In this document: piece by piece, positions 25,490-35,212 of the stretch | How positions within the stretch are numbered: position 1 is the first letter of the stretch | Layout of the letters: the number at the start of each line of letters is the position of its first letter | Assembly (NCBI RefSeq): GCF_001723355.1 | Contig: NZ_LPWE01000014.1 | Span: 165,141-229,140, forward strand | Length of the DNA: 64,000 nucleotides | Reading direction: 5' to 3' | DNA from: Methyloceanibacter stevinii | GTDB taxonomy: Bacteria; Pseudomonadota; Alphaproteobacteria; Rhizobiales; Methyloligellaceae | Position numbers and translations under genes: made by a program | Notes under the pieces: generated by a model | The model's database searches: none | Told to the model about the DNA's origin: nothing | Seen by the model: the letters and a program-made list of their open reading frames with translations, nothing else

Positions 25490-25882
25490 CTACCAGCAGA
25501 GTTTGGCCCCGGACGTGCACACATAGGGTGAGACCACACCCGACCAGCATGTTGTGTAGGAGCTCCTCTTCACGATGTCCGGCTTGTAGATGCCGCACCA
25601 GACGTTGAAGCAGAGCATGTTGTTGCTGACGCTGGTGCGCCAATAAGGATTCGGCGACGCGCGCATGGCGCTCACGGTAACGGCGCCAAGCCTCTTCTGC
25701 GCCTTGTAGTCCCTAACCTCCTCGGCAAGCGCGGCTTGCGCGCGACCGACCGCCGTCGGCTTGTCGAACCCGTCAGCAGTACCTGACAGGAGAACGCAAC
25801 CGGCTTGCACCGGAGCGCTCAAAGTCAGACACGAAATCGCAACGGCAAAAACCAGCGCGAAGCGATGCCAATACACCCTCAT
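25490..25882 (-). CDS. Exported cysteine-containing protein, uncharacterised
   Basis: The 130-residue product has a signal peptide (WHRFALVFAVAISCLTLSAPVQA) and a mature region with seven cysteines and motifs GRAQAALAEEVRDYK, NPYWRTSVSNNMLCF and SSYTTCWSGVVSPYVCT. The Cys pattern suggests disulphides in the periplasm. I do not recognise the family. Its stop codon is followed, in frame, by the truncated glycosyltransferase. Confidence 0.7.
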   Translation of the reverse strand: MRVYWHRFALVFAVAISCLTLSAPVQAGCVLLSGTADGFDKPTAVGRAQAALAEEVRDYKAQKRLGAVTVSAMRASPNPYWRTSVSNNMLCFNVWCGIYKPDIVKRSSYTTCWSGVVSPYVCTSGAKLCW

Positions 25883-25960
25883 CGGAACCCATCCTTCTCA
25901 CTCAGCCCGATTCCCCATCTGGCGCAGACCAACACTCTACCGGCGCCGCCCTGGATCGTT

Positions 25961-27022
25961 TCACCGCTTTGTGTCTTTCCAGTGCTGCGTCATCTCTTCC
26001 AGATATTCGACGATCTTGCGCCTGGTCTCGGGATCGGCGATGCCTTCGAAGTCCATGGTGGTTCCAGGAACAGTCGCTTGTGGATCCGTCAGAAACTTGT
26101 CGAGCCGTTCCGGCGTCCATGTCCCCCCGAACTGCGCCATCGCCTTGGAGTAGTCGTAGTTCTTGTGCGTTGCCACCTTGCCGCCGACGACGCCCACGAG
26201 GTCCGGGCCAACACCATGGACTTCTTTCCTGACCGCATGGCAACCGATGCAGGCGGAGAAGATTTGATTGCCGGCCTCGACGACTTGGATCGTATTGCGT
26301 CCGTTCCAGAGCACGAGCCGCCCGTCCGGGAGTTCCACGAGATCTTCGATCCACTCCCCTAATTCCAATCTTTCGACGACCACCGCCCCGCCTTCTCTCA
26401 CCCTCACCCGGTAGAGCGACTTCCCGTTCCCGGCGCCCGTCTTGGAGCCGACCATGAGGTCGCCCTCCGGTTTCGTTGGGCAGCCTCGTCTTGAGGCACG
26501 GGTCCGTCTCATAGCGCACGGTCCAATCGGCAGAAGACGGGTTCTCAAAGTCGATCTTGGCTTCGGACAGACGCAGCGTGTAGCACTTACGCGCGCGATC
26601 CCAATGGGTGGTGTCTGCGTAGAGCAGATCCTCGTCGCCGTCCCCTTTATCCAAAATGATGTCTGTAACTCGGTACCACCTGTTCTTGGCCTTTGGATTG
26701 AGCTTGCGGTGGGTCTTGACGTCCAGCGGCGGCTTTATGTCGAGAGGCTTGAGCCGTAGTCCGCCTCGTCAACAAAGAGCAAATAGGAATCGCCGTCTCC
26801 AGTCGTTAGGAGCACGCGATTACCATCGGCCAGCGCCAAACCACCGCCGCTTGCTATCTTCGGCCTGAGAATAAGGTAGATTGATACTTTCACATCGTAG
26901 TATCTACCGAAGACATACTCGACGGACGCTTCGGAATCCCGCGCCGCGCCCGGTCCCGATCTTGTATTACTCTTGTAGTTACCTTTCAGATAAACTACGC
27001 CCACGATGCCGGCCAAACACAA
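25961..27022 (-). CDS. Membrane-anchored c-type cytochrome with beta-rich N-terminal region (two frameshifts)
   Basis: Restored, about 353 residues. It starts with a hydrophobic anchor (LAGIVGVVYLKG), continues with roughly 200 residues of beta-type sequence (LALADGNRVLLTTGDGDSYLLFVDEADYG, LKPLDIKPPLDVKTH, LLYADTTHWDRARKCYTLRLSEAKIDF) and ends in a class I cytochrome c domain: CIGCH haem site, GPDLVGVVGGKVA, and TTMDFEGIADPETRRKIVEYLEE with the axial Met. Breaks occur near 26753 (one base lost) and near 26471. The apparent start is TTG 27022; the true start may lie a little upstream, where a stop codon interrupts a basic LRRRAI segment. The role, presumably periplasmic electron transfer, is inferred. 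Confidence 0.72.
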
Positions 27023-27359
27023 GAGCCCAATCAGAGCACCTTAGATCGCTCGCCTTCTCAAAATCGGCCTCCGTTTATAGGTCCATGTGGGATGAAAAAA
27101 GGGACTTCTAGATAGCGGCTGATGTCTGGCGGGAAGAGATAGCAAAACGGGGGCGACCGCTTTCGAACAAGATGTTGTTTCGGATCGAGCCCCGTCCCGC
27201 TCGGAAACGGCAGAAAGGCAGCCGCTGGGGACACGGACGATCCCGGCTGGACGGGCTGTTTCGAACCTTGGAACAACCTGGCAAACCAGCTGTTCGGTCT
27301 TGGGGCGGCTGCTGGCATCAACGTGGGGAGTTGTCCGAGTGCGCTGGAGGTACGCCTGA
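27023..27359. other. Intergenic region with lipid-kinase promoter
   Basis: No convincing gene is seen in about 340 bases between the divergent cytochrome and lipid kinase genes. Open frames exist on both strands but are Arg/Pro-rich and lack ribosome binding sites. The EcfG-type promoter at 27270-27294 faces the lipid kinase. Confidence 0.5.
27270..27294 (+). promoter_or_regulatory. EcfG-type promoter of the lipid kinase gene
   Basis: GGAAC (27270-27274), a 16-base spacer and TGTT (27291-27294), 65 bases before the lipid kinase ATG at 27360. Confidence 0.6.
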
Positions 27360-28289
27360 ATGCCGATCGAACGTCCCGGTGCATGCCTGCTGGCTCGCGA
27401 GGAGATCCTCTCCCGGCTGGATGTGGCAGCTGCGGTGGAAGAGGTGCGGCGCTCATCCGTCGCGCTTGATATCCGCACGCCGCCGAGCCCCGACGCGCTT
27501 AAGGAGTCAATCCCCCGCGCGATCGAAGAGGGCGCCAGCCGGATCGTTGTGGCCGGCGGCGACGGCACCCTCAACGCTGCGGTCGATGCGCTAATGGGAG
27601 CAGGCTTGGGCGGACAGGCATCGCTCGGGCTCTTGCCGCTCGGTACAGCGAACGACTTCGCGAAGAGTGCCCGCATCCCCGCGGGCGACCTGGCCGAAGC
27701 ACTTGCTCTCGCCTGTGTCGGCCAAGCGACTGCGATCGACGTCGGACACGTGAACGGACGCTATTTCGTGAATACGGCCAGCCTCGGCTTCGGGGCGCAG
27801 GTCACGGCGACCACGCCGCAGGACATGAAAAAGCTCTTGGGCGGCACGGCCTATTCCATCATGGGACTCGTACGCGCGTTCCAAGCGGAGCCCCACGAGG
27901 GACGACTTACGCTGCCGGGCGGCGAGACGATCGAGACGCGATTCTTGATCATGGTGGTCGGCAACGGCCGTTTCGCAGGCGGCGGGTTTGACGTGGCCCC
28001 ACGGGCCAGTCTGACCGATGGCCTACTCGATATTGCGTTGATCACCGATACGGCTACCGAGTCGATCGGCACTCTGCTGGATGAGCTAAGTGATCCGGCC
28101 CACCCCGAGAACGAGCACGTCTACTATCGGCAAGTCCCCGGCTTCACGCTCGAAACAACGAACCCGCTCCACGTCACGCTGGATGGGGAGCCCACCACCG
28201 GATCCCGGTTCGAATTTCGATGCAGCCCTCAGGCCCTGTCCATGGTCTTGGGCGCAGACTCTCTGACCGCCAAGGAGACGCCAGCTTGA
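27360..28289 (+). CDS. Diacylglycerol/YegS-type lipid kinase
   Basis: The 309-residue protein has the lipid kinase glycine-rich ATP motif RIVVAGGDGTLNAAVDAL (residues ~60-78), LGLLPLGTANDFAK, and the YegS/DagK-type C-terminal beta domain (VVGNGRFAGGGFDVAPRASLTDGLLDI, NPLHVTLDGEPTTG). It would phosphorylate a membrane lipid. The N-terminal 20 residues lack the usual NPxxR strand, so either the start is in a damaged region or this branch differs. GGAGG lies about 10 bases before the ATG, and an EcfG-type promoter is upstream. Confidence 0.85.
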   Translation: MPIERPGACLLAREEILSRLDVAAAVEEVRRSSVALDIRTPPSPDALKESIPRAIEEGASRIVVAGGDGTLNAAVDALMGAGLGGQASLGLLPLGTANDFAKSARIPAGDLAEALALACVGQATAIDVGHVNGRYFVNTASLGFGAQVTATTPQDMKKLLGGTAYSIMGLVRAFQAEPHEGRLTLPGGETIETRFLIMVVGNGRFAGGGFDVAPRASLTDGLLDIALITDTATESIGTLLDELSDPAHPENEHVYYRQVPGFTLETTNPLHVTLDGEPTTGSRFEFRCSPQALSMVLGADSLTAKETPA

Positions 28290-28347
28290 GGAAAGTGGAC
28301 GTCGCCCCCATCCCGACGCTGGCCGACAAGGGCCGACACCGAGACCT

Positions 28348-28372
28348 GGAACATCACCATGCACCGCACGTT
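28348..28372 (+). promoter_or_regulatory. Consensus EcfG promoter ahead of zinc-ribbon gene
   Basis: GGAAC (28348-28352), 16 bases, CGTT (28369-28372): a full match to the general-stress consensus. The next gene starts 158 bases downstream, leaving a long leader that could also hold a small RNA or short peptide. Confidence 0.6.
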
Positions 28373-28530
28373 GACGACGGCATGCAATGTTTTGATGATA
28401 GCGGTCAGTTAGAGTGGTTCGAGTCGGCGTAGGCTCTCTGTGCGCAATAGCTCTATTGTCGCGATGGCGGCGGTATCGCCAGTGGACGCCTGCCAATAGA
28501 ATGCAAGAGTGTTAGGAGCACTGACTACCG

Positions 28531-29073
28531 ATGGCTCATGTCTGCCCAAGCTGCAATGCGCCCCTCGCCGATGACGACAAATTCTGCAGCGAGTGCGGCA
28601 GAGAGCTCGACGCCTTTCTGGAGCTCCCTGACGGTTCGCGCCCGGTGGCGCGCCGGCCGAACCTGTACCGGGACGCCATCGTCTTTTTCGTTCTAGCGGC
28701 CATCAGCACGCTCGTAGCGGACTTCATCGAAGTTAATCTGGCGCTGAGAGCGACCTGGGACATCACGTCGACGCCGTCGCTCTACCTCGTCTATTCGTTG
28801 CTTGCGATGGGCGTTTTCGTCATCCTCTATATCCTCTGGGGGCGCATTTTCCGGGGTGCGGGAGCGGGCTATTCCGGCCGCCGGCTGCTCGTGCAATTGA
28901 TCTGCCTTGGGCTGGGCATGGCGGTCTTGTTCTACGGCCCGATCACCGATGCGATCTACGAATTGACCGACCCGGAGGGACCAATCTGGGTCCAGTTCGA
29001 TCTTCTGAATGCCTTGCTGGCCACACTGCTGTATGCGGCCTATCTCGCGTTCACCTTGAGGCGCGCCGACTGA
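28531..29073 (+). CDS. Zinc-ribbon membrane protein
   Basis: The 180-residue protein opens with a double-zinc-ribbon half, CPSCNAPLADDDKFCSECGREL (CxxC-x12-CxxC), followed by four membrane helices (residues ~48-70, ~85-107, ~115-140 and ~150-175). The CxxC pairs would bind one zinc in the cytoplasm. Proteins of this shape are unnamed; a sensory or scaffold role is only a guess. A GTTAGGAGC site precedes ATG 28531 and a consensus EcfG promoter lies upstream. Confidence 0.82.
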   Translation: MAHVCPSCNAPLADDDKFCSECGRELDAFLELPDGSRPVARRPNLYRDAIVFFVLAAISTLVADFIEVNLALRATWDITSTPSLYLVYSLLAMGVFVILYILWGRIFRGAGAGYSGRRLLVQLICLGLGMAVLFYGPITDAIYELTDPEGPIWVQFDLLNALLATLLYAAYLAFTLRRAD

Positions 29074-29315
29074 CGGCGACACGAAGCCGGCCCCAGCCGG
29101 TGACGAGACGTTCGAGCTTTGTCCGGGCCTCGCCGGACTTGGCGGTTTCCGCTGGATTTGGCTGAAAAGCACCCGCGGGCGCGGATTCAGCCCCGCAGAT
29201 GGACTCGCCTGCCGTCAATCTTCCTCATTGTCGTGGCTGAACGTCAGCCGATAAAACCTGTTCTGGAACTCCCAGGGAGCTTCCAGCCGCTTTTCGCCGA
29301 GGAGACCCGTCGACC

Positions 29316-31883
29316 GTGCCAAGCTTGGGGCCACTGCCAAAAATCTTACGAATGCTGACGGTTTCCGGTCTTCTCCTGGCGCCGCTGGGCTTGGCGTGCG
29401 CTCACGCCCAGGATGCACAAGTCGCGCCCGCTGCCGAAACACCCGCTACCGAAGCACCCGCTACCGAAGCACCCGCTACCGAAGCACCCGCTACCGAAGC
29501 ACCCGCTACCGAAGCGGGTACCACCGAGCCGGGGCCGCAGAAGCCGGAGCCGCAGAAACGGTGCCAGCCGAAGCTGCCGCTACCGATCCGGATGTTCTGG
29601 CCTTCAGCGAAAAGCTCGACAGATGGCGCGCCAAGATCCAGGCCGCGGAACGAGAAATTGCCGATTCTGCAACGACCGACGAGGACCTCCGGAACATCCC
29701 GGACGAACTCGAGGAACTGCGCCAAACGATCATCGACCGTCGCGCGAAACTCCGGCCGAGTTTGGAAGACCGGCGGGAGCGGCTGGCAAAGCTCGGCCCC
29801 GCGCCTAAAGACGACGCTCCAAGGGAAAGCGACGAGATCGCTGAGCAAAGAAAGCAACTCGAGGAAGAGGTTGCGGACATTGACGGCAAGCTGAAACAAG
29901 CGGACGTGCTGTTCGTGCGCGCGGGCCAGGTGATCGATCAGGCCAACGAGGCGCGCCGCGATCGCTTCACGGACTCGCTCTTTCGGCCGGTCCCCAACCT
30001 ATACTCCTCCATCCTCCCGACGGCTCTTGAAACGCTGCCTCAGCAGTTCGTCCGCATCTTCGCGGAGGCCGAGGAGCGGATCGCGGAAGCTTGGAGCAAG
30101 GGAGTCCTGGTTTTCGGACTTCTATTGATCGCGCCCTTCGGTGCCGCCTTCGCGGCCAGCCGCTTCGCTCCTCGCTTGGCGCCGAGTGCGTCGAGGCCGG
30201 TCAAACCGCCAGTCTTCAGGACCGGGGCGTCGCGGTAATCAAGGCTTTGCTGCGAACCTGCTTGCCCGTTTGGGCGGGGCTCGCCGCTTTCGGTCTCATC
30301 GCCGTGTCGGCAGGACTGGCCGGTCCCACGCTCGACGCCTTCCTGCCGCAAGCGCTGATGGCAATTGCCTGGGCCACACTCCTCGCATCCCTCGTTCGCG
30401 AGACGCTCGTTCCGGACGGCGGCGTTCAAAGGATAGTTCCCGCAACCGATGCAGTCGCCTGGAAGGTGGCGGTCTTGCTATGGGCGCTGATTGCCGTCTG
30501 GCTGCTCGACAAGTTGTTCGTGTTGAAAGACTTCATCGTTTTCACGCCCTATCAGGTCTCGGTCTTTCGCTCGACCCTGTTCGCCGCGCTGTGCGGGCTC
30601 CTTCTCCTCTCGGTTCTCTGGACAATCCACAAAGGACCGCAGATACGCCAAGCTGCTCTCAGCGGTTGGCGGGGCTGGCTGTTTTCACTCGCTGCCGTTC
30701 TCACCGGCGCCATCCTGCTGGCCATGCTGCTCGGCTACGAGTCGCTCGCACACTTCATCGGGACTCATGCCGTGTCGACGGCCGGCGTGCTGTGGATCAT
30801 GTATCTGCTGCATCTGGCCGCCGAGTCCATCTCGAGCGTCAGCATGATCTCGGGCCAGGCCATCGACGACGATATCGAAGAAGACGAGAACATGGGGGCG
30901 CCCTCGCTTCTGACGATGCGGATCATCGCCAGCCTGTTCCTGGACATTGCCATCCTGGCGGTCGGCATCACGATTCTGCTACTGCTGTGGCGGTTCGACT
31001 GGGTCGAGGTTCACAGCTGGATCAAGGCGGCCTTTTTTGGGTTCCAGTTTGGCCCAATACGGATCTCGCTTCAGTCCGTGCTGATCGCGCTTGGCGTCTT
31101 TGCCTTGGGCTTGGCGCTCACGCGCTTCGTGCAGCGCTGGGTCACGGGCCGTGTTTTCGCCGGACGGAAAAGCGAATCCGGCTTGCACGAATCCGTCCGG
31201 ATCGGCATCGGCTATCTCGGGTTCGTCTTAGCCGCGCTGGCGGGCATATCCTATCTCGGTGTCGACTTCTCGAACCTCGCTATCATCGCCGGCGCGTTGT
31301 CGGTCGGCATCGGCTTCGGCCTGCAGAGTATTTTCAACAACTTCGTGTCTGGTCTCATTCTGCTTGCCGAACGGCCGATCAAGATCGGCGACTACATCCG
31401 GGTCGGCGACCAGGAAGGAACCGTCAAGAAGATCAGTGTTCGGTCGACCGAAATCGAGACGATCCATCGGCAATCGGTCATCGTTCCGAACGCGACGCTC
31501 ATCACCGATCCGGTGGTGAATTGGATGCATCTCGACAAGAGCTGCCGCCTCGATCTGCCCGTGGGCGTCGACTACGGCACGGACATGGAACTGCTCAGTT
31601 CCACGCTGCTAGACGTTGCGCGGTCGCATCGCGGCGTCCTCAAGCATCCGCCGCCCGTGGTGCACTTTTCCGGCTTTGGCGACAGCTCGCTCGATTTCGA
31701 GCTCCGCGTGTTCTTGCGTGACGTGCGCGAGCGGATCACAACGAGCAGCGCCCTGCGCTTTGCGATCCTGGCTGCGTTGCGCGACGCGAACATCAGCATT
31801 CCGTTCCCGCAGCGCGACGTGCACATGCGGGGGGCGCGCCGGAGGATGGGGTGGAAGAGGCAGATCTCCCGCCAGCGAAGTAG
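29316..31883 (+). CDS. MscS family mechanosensitive channel with DUF3772-like N-terminus (three frameshifts)
   Basis: Restored length is about 856 residues. A signal peptide (GLLLAPLGLACAHAQ) is followed by five APATE repeats, a periplasmic coiled-coil domain of DUF3772 type (SEKLDRWRAKIQAAEREIAD ... RRDRFTDSLF), about eight membrane helices, and the MscS core: GVDFSNLAIIAGALSVGIGFGLQ, NNFVSGLILLAERPIKIGDYI and STEIETIHRQSVIVPNATLI. Single-base losses are indicated near 29530, 30235 and 31837; correcting the last gives a short acidic end and stop at 31883. The GTG start at 29316 has GAGGAG upstream. Channels of this size release osmolytes on hypo-osmotic shock. Confidence 0.88.
29426..29515 (+). 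repeat. 15-bp in-frame tandem repeat (APATE)
   Basis: Five perfect copies of the unit ACCCGCTACCGAAGC run from 29441 to 29515, preceded by one diverged copy at 29426. The unit encodes Pro-Ala-Thr-Glu-Ala and forms a flexible linker after the signal peptide of the channel. Because the unit is 15 bases, copy number can change without breaking the frame. Confidence 0.9.
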
Positions 31884-31941
31884 TCGTCAGGCGTTGGATT
31901 TGCCAGCCTCACGCCGGTGCTACGAAAGCTGGATGGCCCCG

Positions 31942-32397
31942 CTATTCGAAAGTGACGATGCGCCCGCCGACACTCCATTCGAGGCCAAGCGGATCGACGG
32001 TCACGTCGTCCTGCAAGGCGGCCGGCAGGCAGCCGCCCCAGGCTTCTCCCGGTTTGAGAATCTTGTCGCTGCTGTAGGCCCGGCGGCTCGCCAAGTTCGT
32101 GGTGTCGCCCTTACGCTGGGCCCTCAGCCGGAAGCTTATCTCCTCGAGAGTCTTCGACGAGTTGTTGACGATGTCGACATAAAGCGGACGGTCTTGGGCG
32201 TCCGAGCAGATCGCGCCAGCGCCTTGCGGATGGACGGTCACGCTGACGGCGACCTTCTTGACGTGGCGTTCATAGGTCCAATGCTCATAGGCGGTGACGC
32301 CCACCCAAAGCAGCAGGCCGAATACGGCGATCGCGAGCAGCGCCTTGAGCAACCACGTTAGCAACGCACGACTGAACACTTTGACCGAGTCGGCCAT
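31942..32397 (-). CDS. Single-span membrane protein with periplasmic domain, uncharacterised
   Basis: The 151-residue product has one N-terminal membrane helix (LLKALLAIAVFGLLLWVGV) and a periplasmic part with KKVAVSVTVHPQGAG, RPLYVDIVNNSSKTLEEISFRLRAQRKG and EAWGGCLPA. The central segment resembles a short immunoglobulin-like fold with two cysteines. I do not recognise the family. It is convergent with the MscS gene; its ATG is at 32397. Confidence 0.75.
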   Translation of the reverse strand: MADSVKVFSRALLTWLLKALLAIAVFGLLLWVGVTAYEHWTYERHVKKVAVSVTVHPQGAGAICSDAQDRPLYVDIVNNSSKTLEEISFRLRAQRKGDTTNLASRRAYSSDKILKPGEAWGGCLPAALQDDVTVDPLGLEWSVGGRIVTFE

Positions 32398-32550
32398 CGA
32401 CCCTACCCTTTGGCTCTAGTGCCCACAGTCTACCTGGGCAGGCATGGATCACCAATGGCCATAGCTGTTTTCACATGGGTGTTGTCATAATGGGAACACT
32501 GCGATGCCAGACGCGGCGTAGCCCGGCACGCTCACGAGAGGATGCGCGCC

Positions 32551-33326
32551 ATGAGCGCATCTGAGGCGCTTTATCAGCGCGCGGGCATACTCCTGTCCGA
32601 GGTTCCAAACTTCAATCGGCAGGGCGCGCTCAGCGAGCAAGAAGACCAATGGCTGGCCGCGGCACTGGCCGTGATCGAGAGCGCATCCGAGATCGTCCCC
32701 GTACCGGACGTCTGGAGATTTTCGACGCGAAGTACGCGGCAAAGATGGTCGTATCGCAGATCGCCAACGCTCATCTGCGGGCGACGAATGCGCGTATCGT
32801 CATATCCCTGCTTCGCCGCGTACTGGGACGTCTGGAGCTTCAGGTCCAAACGGCAATCGTTGGCGCATATGTCCCCGCGGGCGATGTCGACGAAGCCCAC
32901 AAGGCCGTCGGCGCCGTGCTGAGGACTGCGGTCAAGGATGTCCTCCTGGTTGATCCGTTTGCCGATGAAACTATCCTCAAGGCATATGCGGAACAGGCTC
33001 CTGACAACATCGTCGTCCGGGTTTTGACCGATCCCGACAAACACGAGCCGACACTCAAGGCGGCGCGTGAAATCTGGAAGGCGCAATACGGCGACAAGCG
33101 GCCGCTCCAGGTGCGCCTCGCCAAGGCCCCGTTGCACGACAGGTTAATCATCGTGGACGGAGAGCGGGCCTGGACGGTGACACAGTCCTTCAAGGACCTG
33201 GCCGCAACGCGCCCAACGACTATTGTCAGTACACCAAGCGAAATTGCCGAGCTGAAGATCAAGGCCTACCAGGAGATTTGGAGCGGCGCGTCTCGGATTG
33301 TGCCGGCATCCGAGCCTTCACCGTGA
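32551..33326 (+). CDS. PLD-like fold protein, uncharacterised (frameshifted)
   Basis: Restored length about 258 residues. The N-terminal helical part (EALYQRAGILLSEVPNF ... DQWLAAALAVIE) leads into a C-terminal domain with KDVLLVDPFADETILKAYAEQ, NIVVRVLTDP and PLHDRLIIVDGERAWTVTQSFKDLA. The latter is like a single HxD-type half-motif of phospholipase D-fold proteins, without the full HKD. A base is missing near 32710, joining VPVPDV to LEIFDAKYAAK. The pattern is shared with nuclease-like or effector proteins of unknown role. ATG 32551 follows CGAGAGG. Confidence 0.68.
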
Positions 33327-33386
33327 CTTTGGTCTGAATGCCGGCGGCGCGCTTCAGATTCCCATACGCCGAGAGGTGCGGACCCG

Positions 33387-33596
33387 ATGAATACAGAGAC
33401 CTACCTAGAAGAGGCTCGCGTGGCCCACAGGAAGATTGTGGAGGCGGCGGCGTATCTTCGCGAGGCGGCGGGGCCCTTCGCCGACACGCCGCGCAGAAGG
33501 GCCATCGAGGCGGTCGCAGCCGACGCCGAAAAGCTGGCTCTCGACCTGGAAGGCCATATGCAGGAAGTCTTGCGCGGGCTCTGGCAGGGCGAATAG
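33387..33596 (+). CDS. Small helical protein, uncharacterised
   Basis: The 69-residue frame MNTETYLEEARVAHRKIVEA... is fully helical, with heptad-like AEKLALDLEGHMQEVL at the end. It starts 60 bases after the PLD-like gene and may be co-transcribed. Composition and codon use look genuine, but no family is recognised. Confidence 0.6.
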   Translation: MNTETYLEEARVAHRKIVEAAAYLREAAGPFADTPRRRAIEAVAADAEKLALDLEGHMQEVLRGLWQGE

Positions 33597-33750
33597 GTCA
33601 GATGCTGCACGCAGCGATTCGGGGCTCTGAAACACGCATGCCTGTTCTTGATAACCGGGCCACTTCAGCCCTTCGCTGCTTCACGTTCAGCGGAAAGACA
33701 GTATGGTGCACTGACTTCGTCGGGCCCCATGGCGGCAAGGACCTCGTGTC

Positions 33751-34239
33751 ATGAAGAAACGCGTCCCTCGTTCGAAACGTCTCGACGGCCGTGAGATCGG
33801 CTGGCGTGAGCACGTTGCCCTTCCCGAACTGAGGATCGCGTCAATGCGGGCAAAGATCGATACAGGTGCACGGACGTCGGCCTTGAATACCGACCATATG
33901 GAACGGTTCGAACGCGATGGACAAACTTGGATAAGCTTTACGCTTCCCGCGGCTGGACGAAGGTCGAAGGAGCGCTACGAAGCACAACTTGCCGATGTCC
34001 GTGCGATCAAGAACACGGGGGGCGTGGCGGAGACTCGCCCCATAATCAAGACGACAATGGTCCTCGGGAAACGTGCTTGGGTCATTGAGATTTCGCTCGC
34101 CGATCGTGAGAATATGAAGTTCGACATGATCGTTGGCAGAACCGCGCTGCGCACGCAGCGATTGATCGTCAACCCGGGCCGGTCGTATCTCGCAGGCGAC
34201 CCCATCGGGCCCACGCCACTTGAGTCGCACGAAACGTAG
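33751..34239 (+). CDS. RimB/ATP-dependent zinc protease family protein (retropepsin-like)
   Basis: The 162-residue protein contains the family signature MRAKIDTGARTSALNT (Asp-Thr-Gly-Ala, retropepsin-like), FDMIVGRTALR and NPGRSYL. The family (PF05618) is historically called ATP-dependent zinc protease, and the RimB member is an aspartic-type endopeptidase that acts with RimK in controlling ribosomal protein S6 glutamylation in Pseudomonas. Here it lies 67 bases ahead of rimK, which supports the RimB assignment. Confidence 0.88.
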   Translation: MKKRVPRSKRLDGREIGWREHVALPELRIASMRAKIDTGARTSALNTDHMERFERDGQTWISFTLPAAGRRSKERYEAQLADVRAIKNTGGVAETRPIIKTTMVLGKRAWVIEISLADRENMKFDMIVGRTALRTQRLIVNPGRSYLAGDPIGPTPLESHET

Positions 34240-34306
34240 TCGTGAAACGTCCTAAGGACGCATTGGCGTCTTGTTTTGTCTAATTCGTTGATACCGGGGT
34301 TTTGAT

Positions 34307-35212
34307 ATGAAGATCGCAATGTTGGCCCGCAACGCGGAACTTTATTCGCATCGGCGCTTGAAGGAAGCAGCAGAGCAACGCGGCCACGAGCTGGATATCA
34401 TCAACACGTTGCGTTGCTACATGAACATCGCCTCGCGTCGGCCGGAGATCTACTACAACGGCGAGAAGTTGCCCCACTACGATGCTGTCATCCCACGCAT
34501 TGGTGCATCGGTGACCTTCTACGGCTTGGCCGTACTGCGTCAGTTCGAGATGATGGGTGTCTATCCCCTCAACGAGTCGGTCGCCATCGGCCGCTCGCGC
34601 GACAAGCTCCGTTCGATGCAGATTTTGGCGCGCGATGGAATCGGCTTGCCGGTGACGACGTTCGCTCACGATCCAAAGCAGACCGAGGAAGTCGTCAGGC
34701 TGGCCGGCGGGGCGCCGCTGGTCGTCAAGCTTCTCGAAGGCACGCAGGGCATCGGCGTGGTCCTCGCGGACACGGATCGGTCCGCCAAGTCCGTCATCGA
34801 GGCCTTTCGCGGCGCCAATGTGAACATTCTGGTGCAGGAGTTCATCAAGGAGGCTGGTGGCAGCGACATCCGCGTTCTTGTTATTGGCGGAAAGGTCGTC
34901 GCCGCCATGAAGCGCACCGGCGCAGAGGGTGAGTTCCGGTCCAACCTCCACCGGGGCGGCTCCGCTCAGACGGTCAAGATTTCACCTGAGGAGCGGTCGA
35001 CGGCGGTCCGCGCGGCAAAAGCGCTCGGGTTGAATGTCTGCGGTGTCGACATGCTGCGCGCCAACCACGGCGCCGTTATTATGGAGGTGAATTCCTCCCC
35101 GGGGCTTGAGGGCGTCGAGAAGGCCACAGGCATCGATATCGCCGGGAGGATGATCGAGTTCCTCGAGAAAGAAGCGAAACCAGGCAAGACACGGACGCGC
35201 GGCAAAGGTTGA
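34307..35212 (+). CDS. rimK: RimK family ATP-grasp glutamate ligase
   Basis: The 301-residue enzyme equals E. coli RimK in length and has its ATP-grasp features: [61 protein letters not shown] and [13 protein letters not shown] with metal ligands. RimK adds glutamates to the C-terminus of ribosomal protein S6 and can also make poly-alpha-glutamate. It is followed by an aspartoacylase-like gene whose TTG start overlaps its stop. Confidence 0.92.
   Translation: MKIAMLARNAELYSHRRLKEAAEQRGHELDIINTLRCYMNIASRRPEIYYNGEKLPHYDAVIPRIGASVTFYGLAVLRQFEMMGVYPLNESVAIGRSRDKLRSMQILARDGIGLPVTTFAHDPKQTEEVVRLAGGAPLVVKLLEGTQGIGVVLADTDRSAKSVIEAFRGANVNILVQEFIKEAGGSDIRVLVIGGKVVAAMKRTGAEGEFRSNLHRGGSAQTVKISPEERSTAVRAAKALGLNVCGVDMLRANHGAVIMEVNSSPGLEGVEKATGIDIAGRMIEFLEKEAKPGKTRTRGKG

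Noticed and set aside
27058..27456. 132-codon frame on the minus strand ahead of the cytochrome gene
   Set aside because: Pro/Arg-rich, no ribosome binding site, partly antisense to the lipid kinase start and EcfG-type promoter.
28408..28434. GGTTCGAGTC resembling a tRNA T-loop
   Set aside because: Flanking bases do not pair into a five-base stem and no acceptor stem is present.
32422..32451. TGATCC with 18-base spacer upstream of the 151-residue membrane protein (minus strand)
   Set aside because: The -10 would be TGTGGG, lacking the TA start shared by the three accepted RpoE-type sites.
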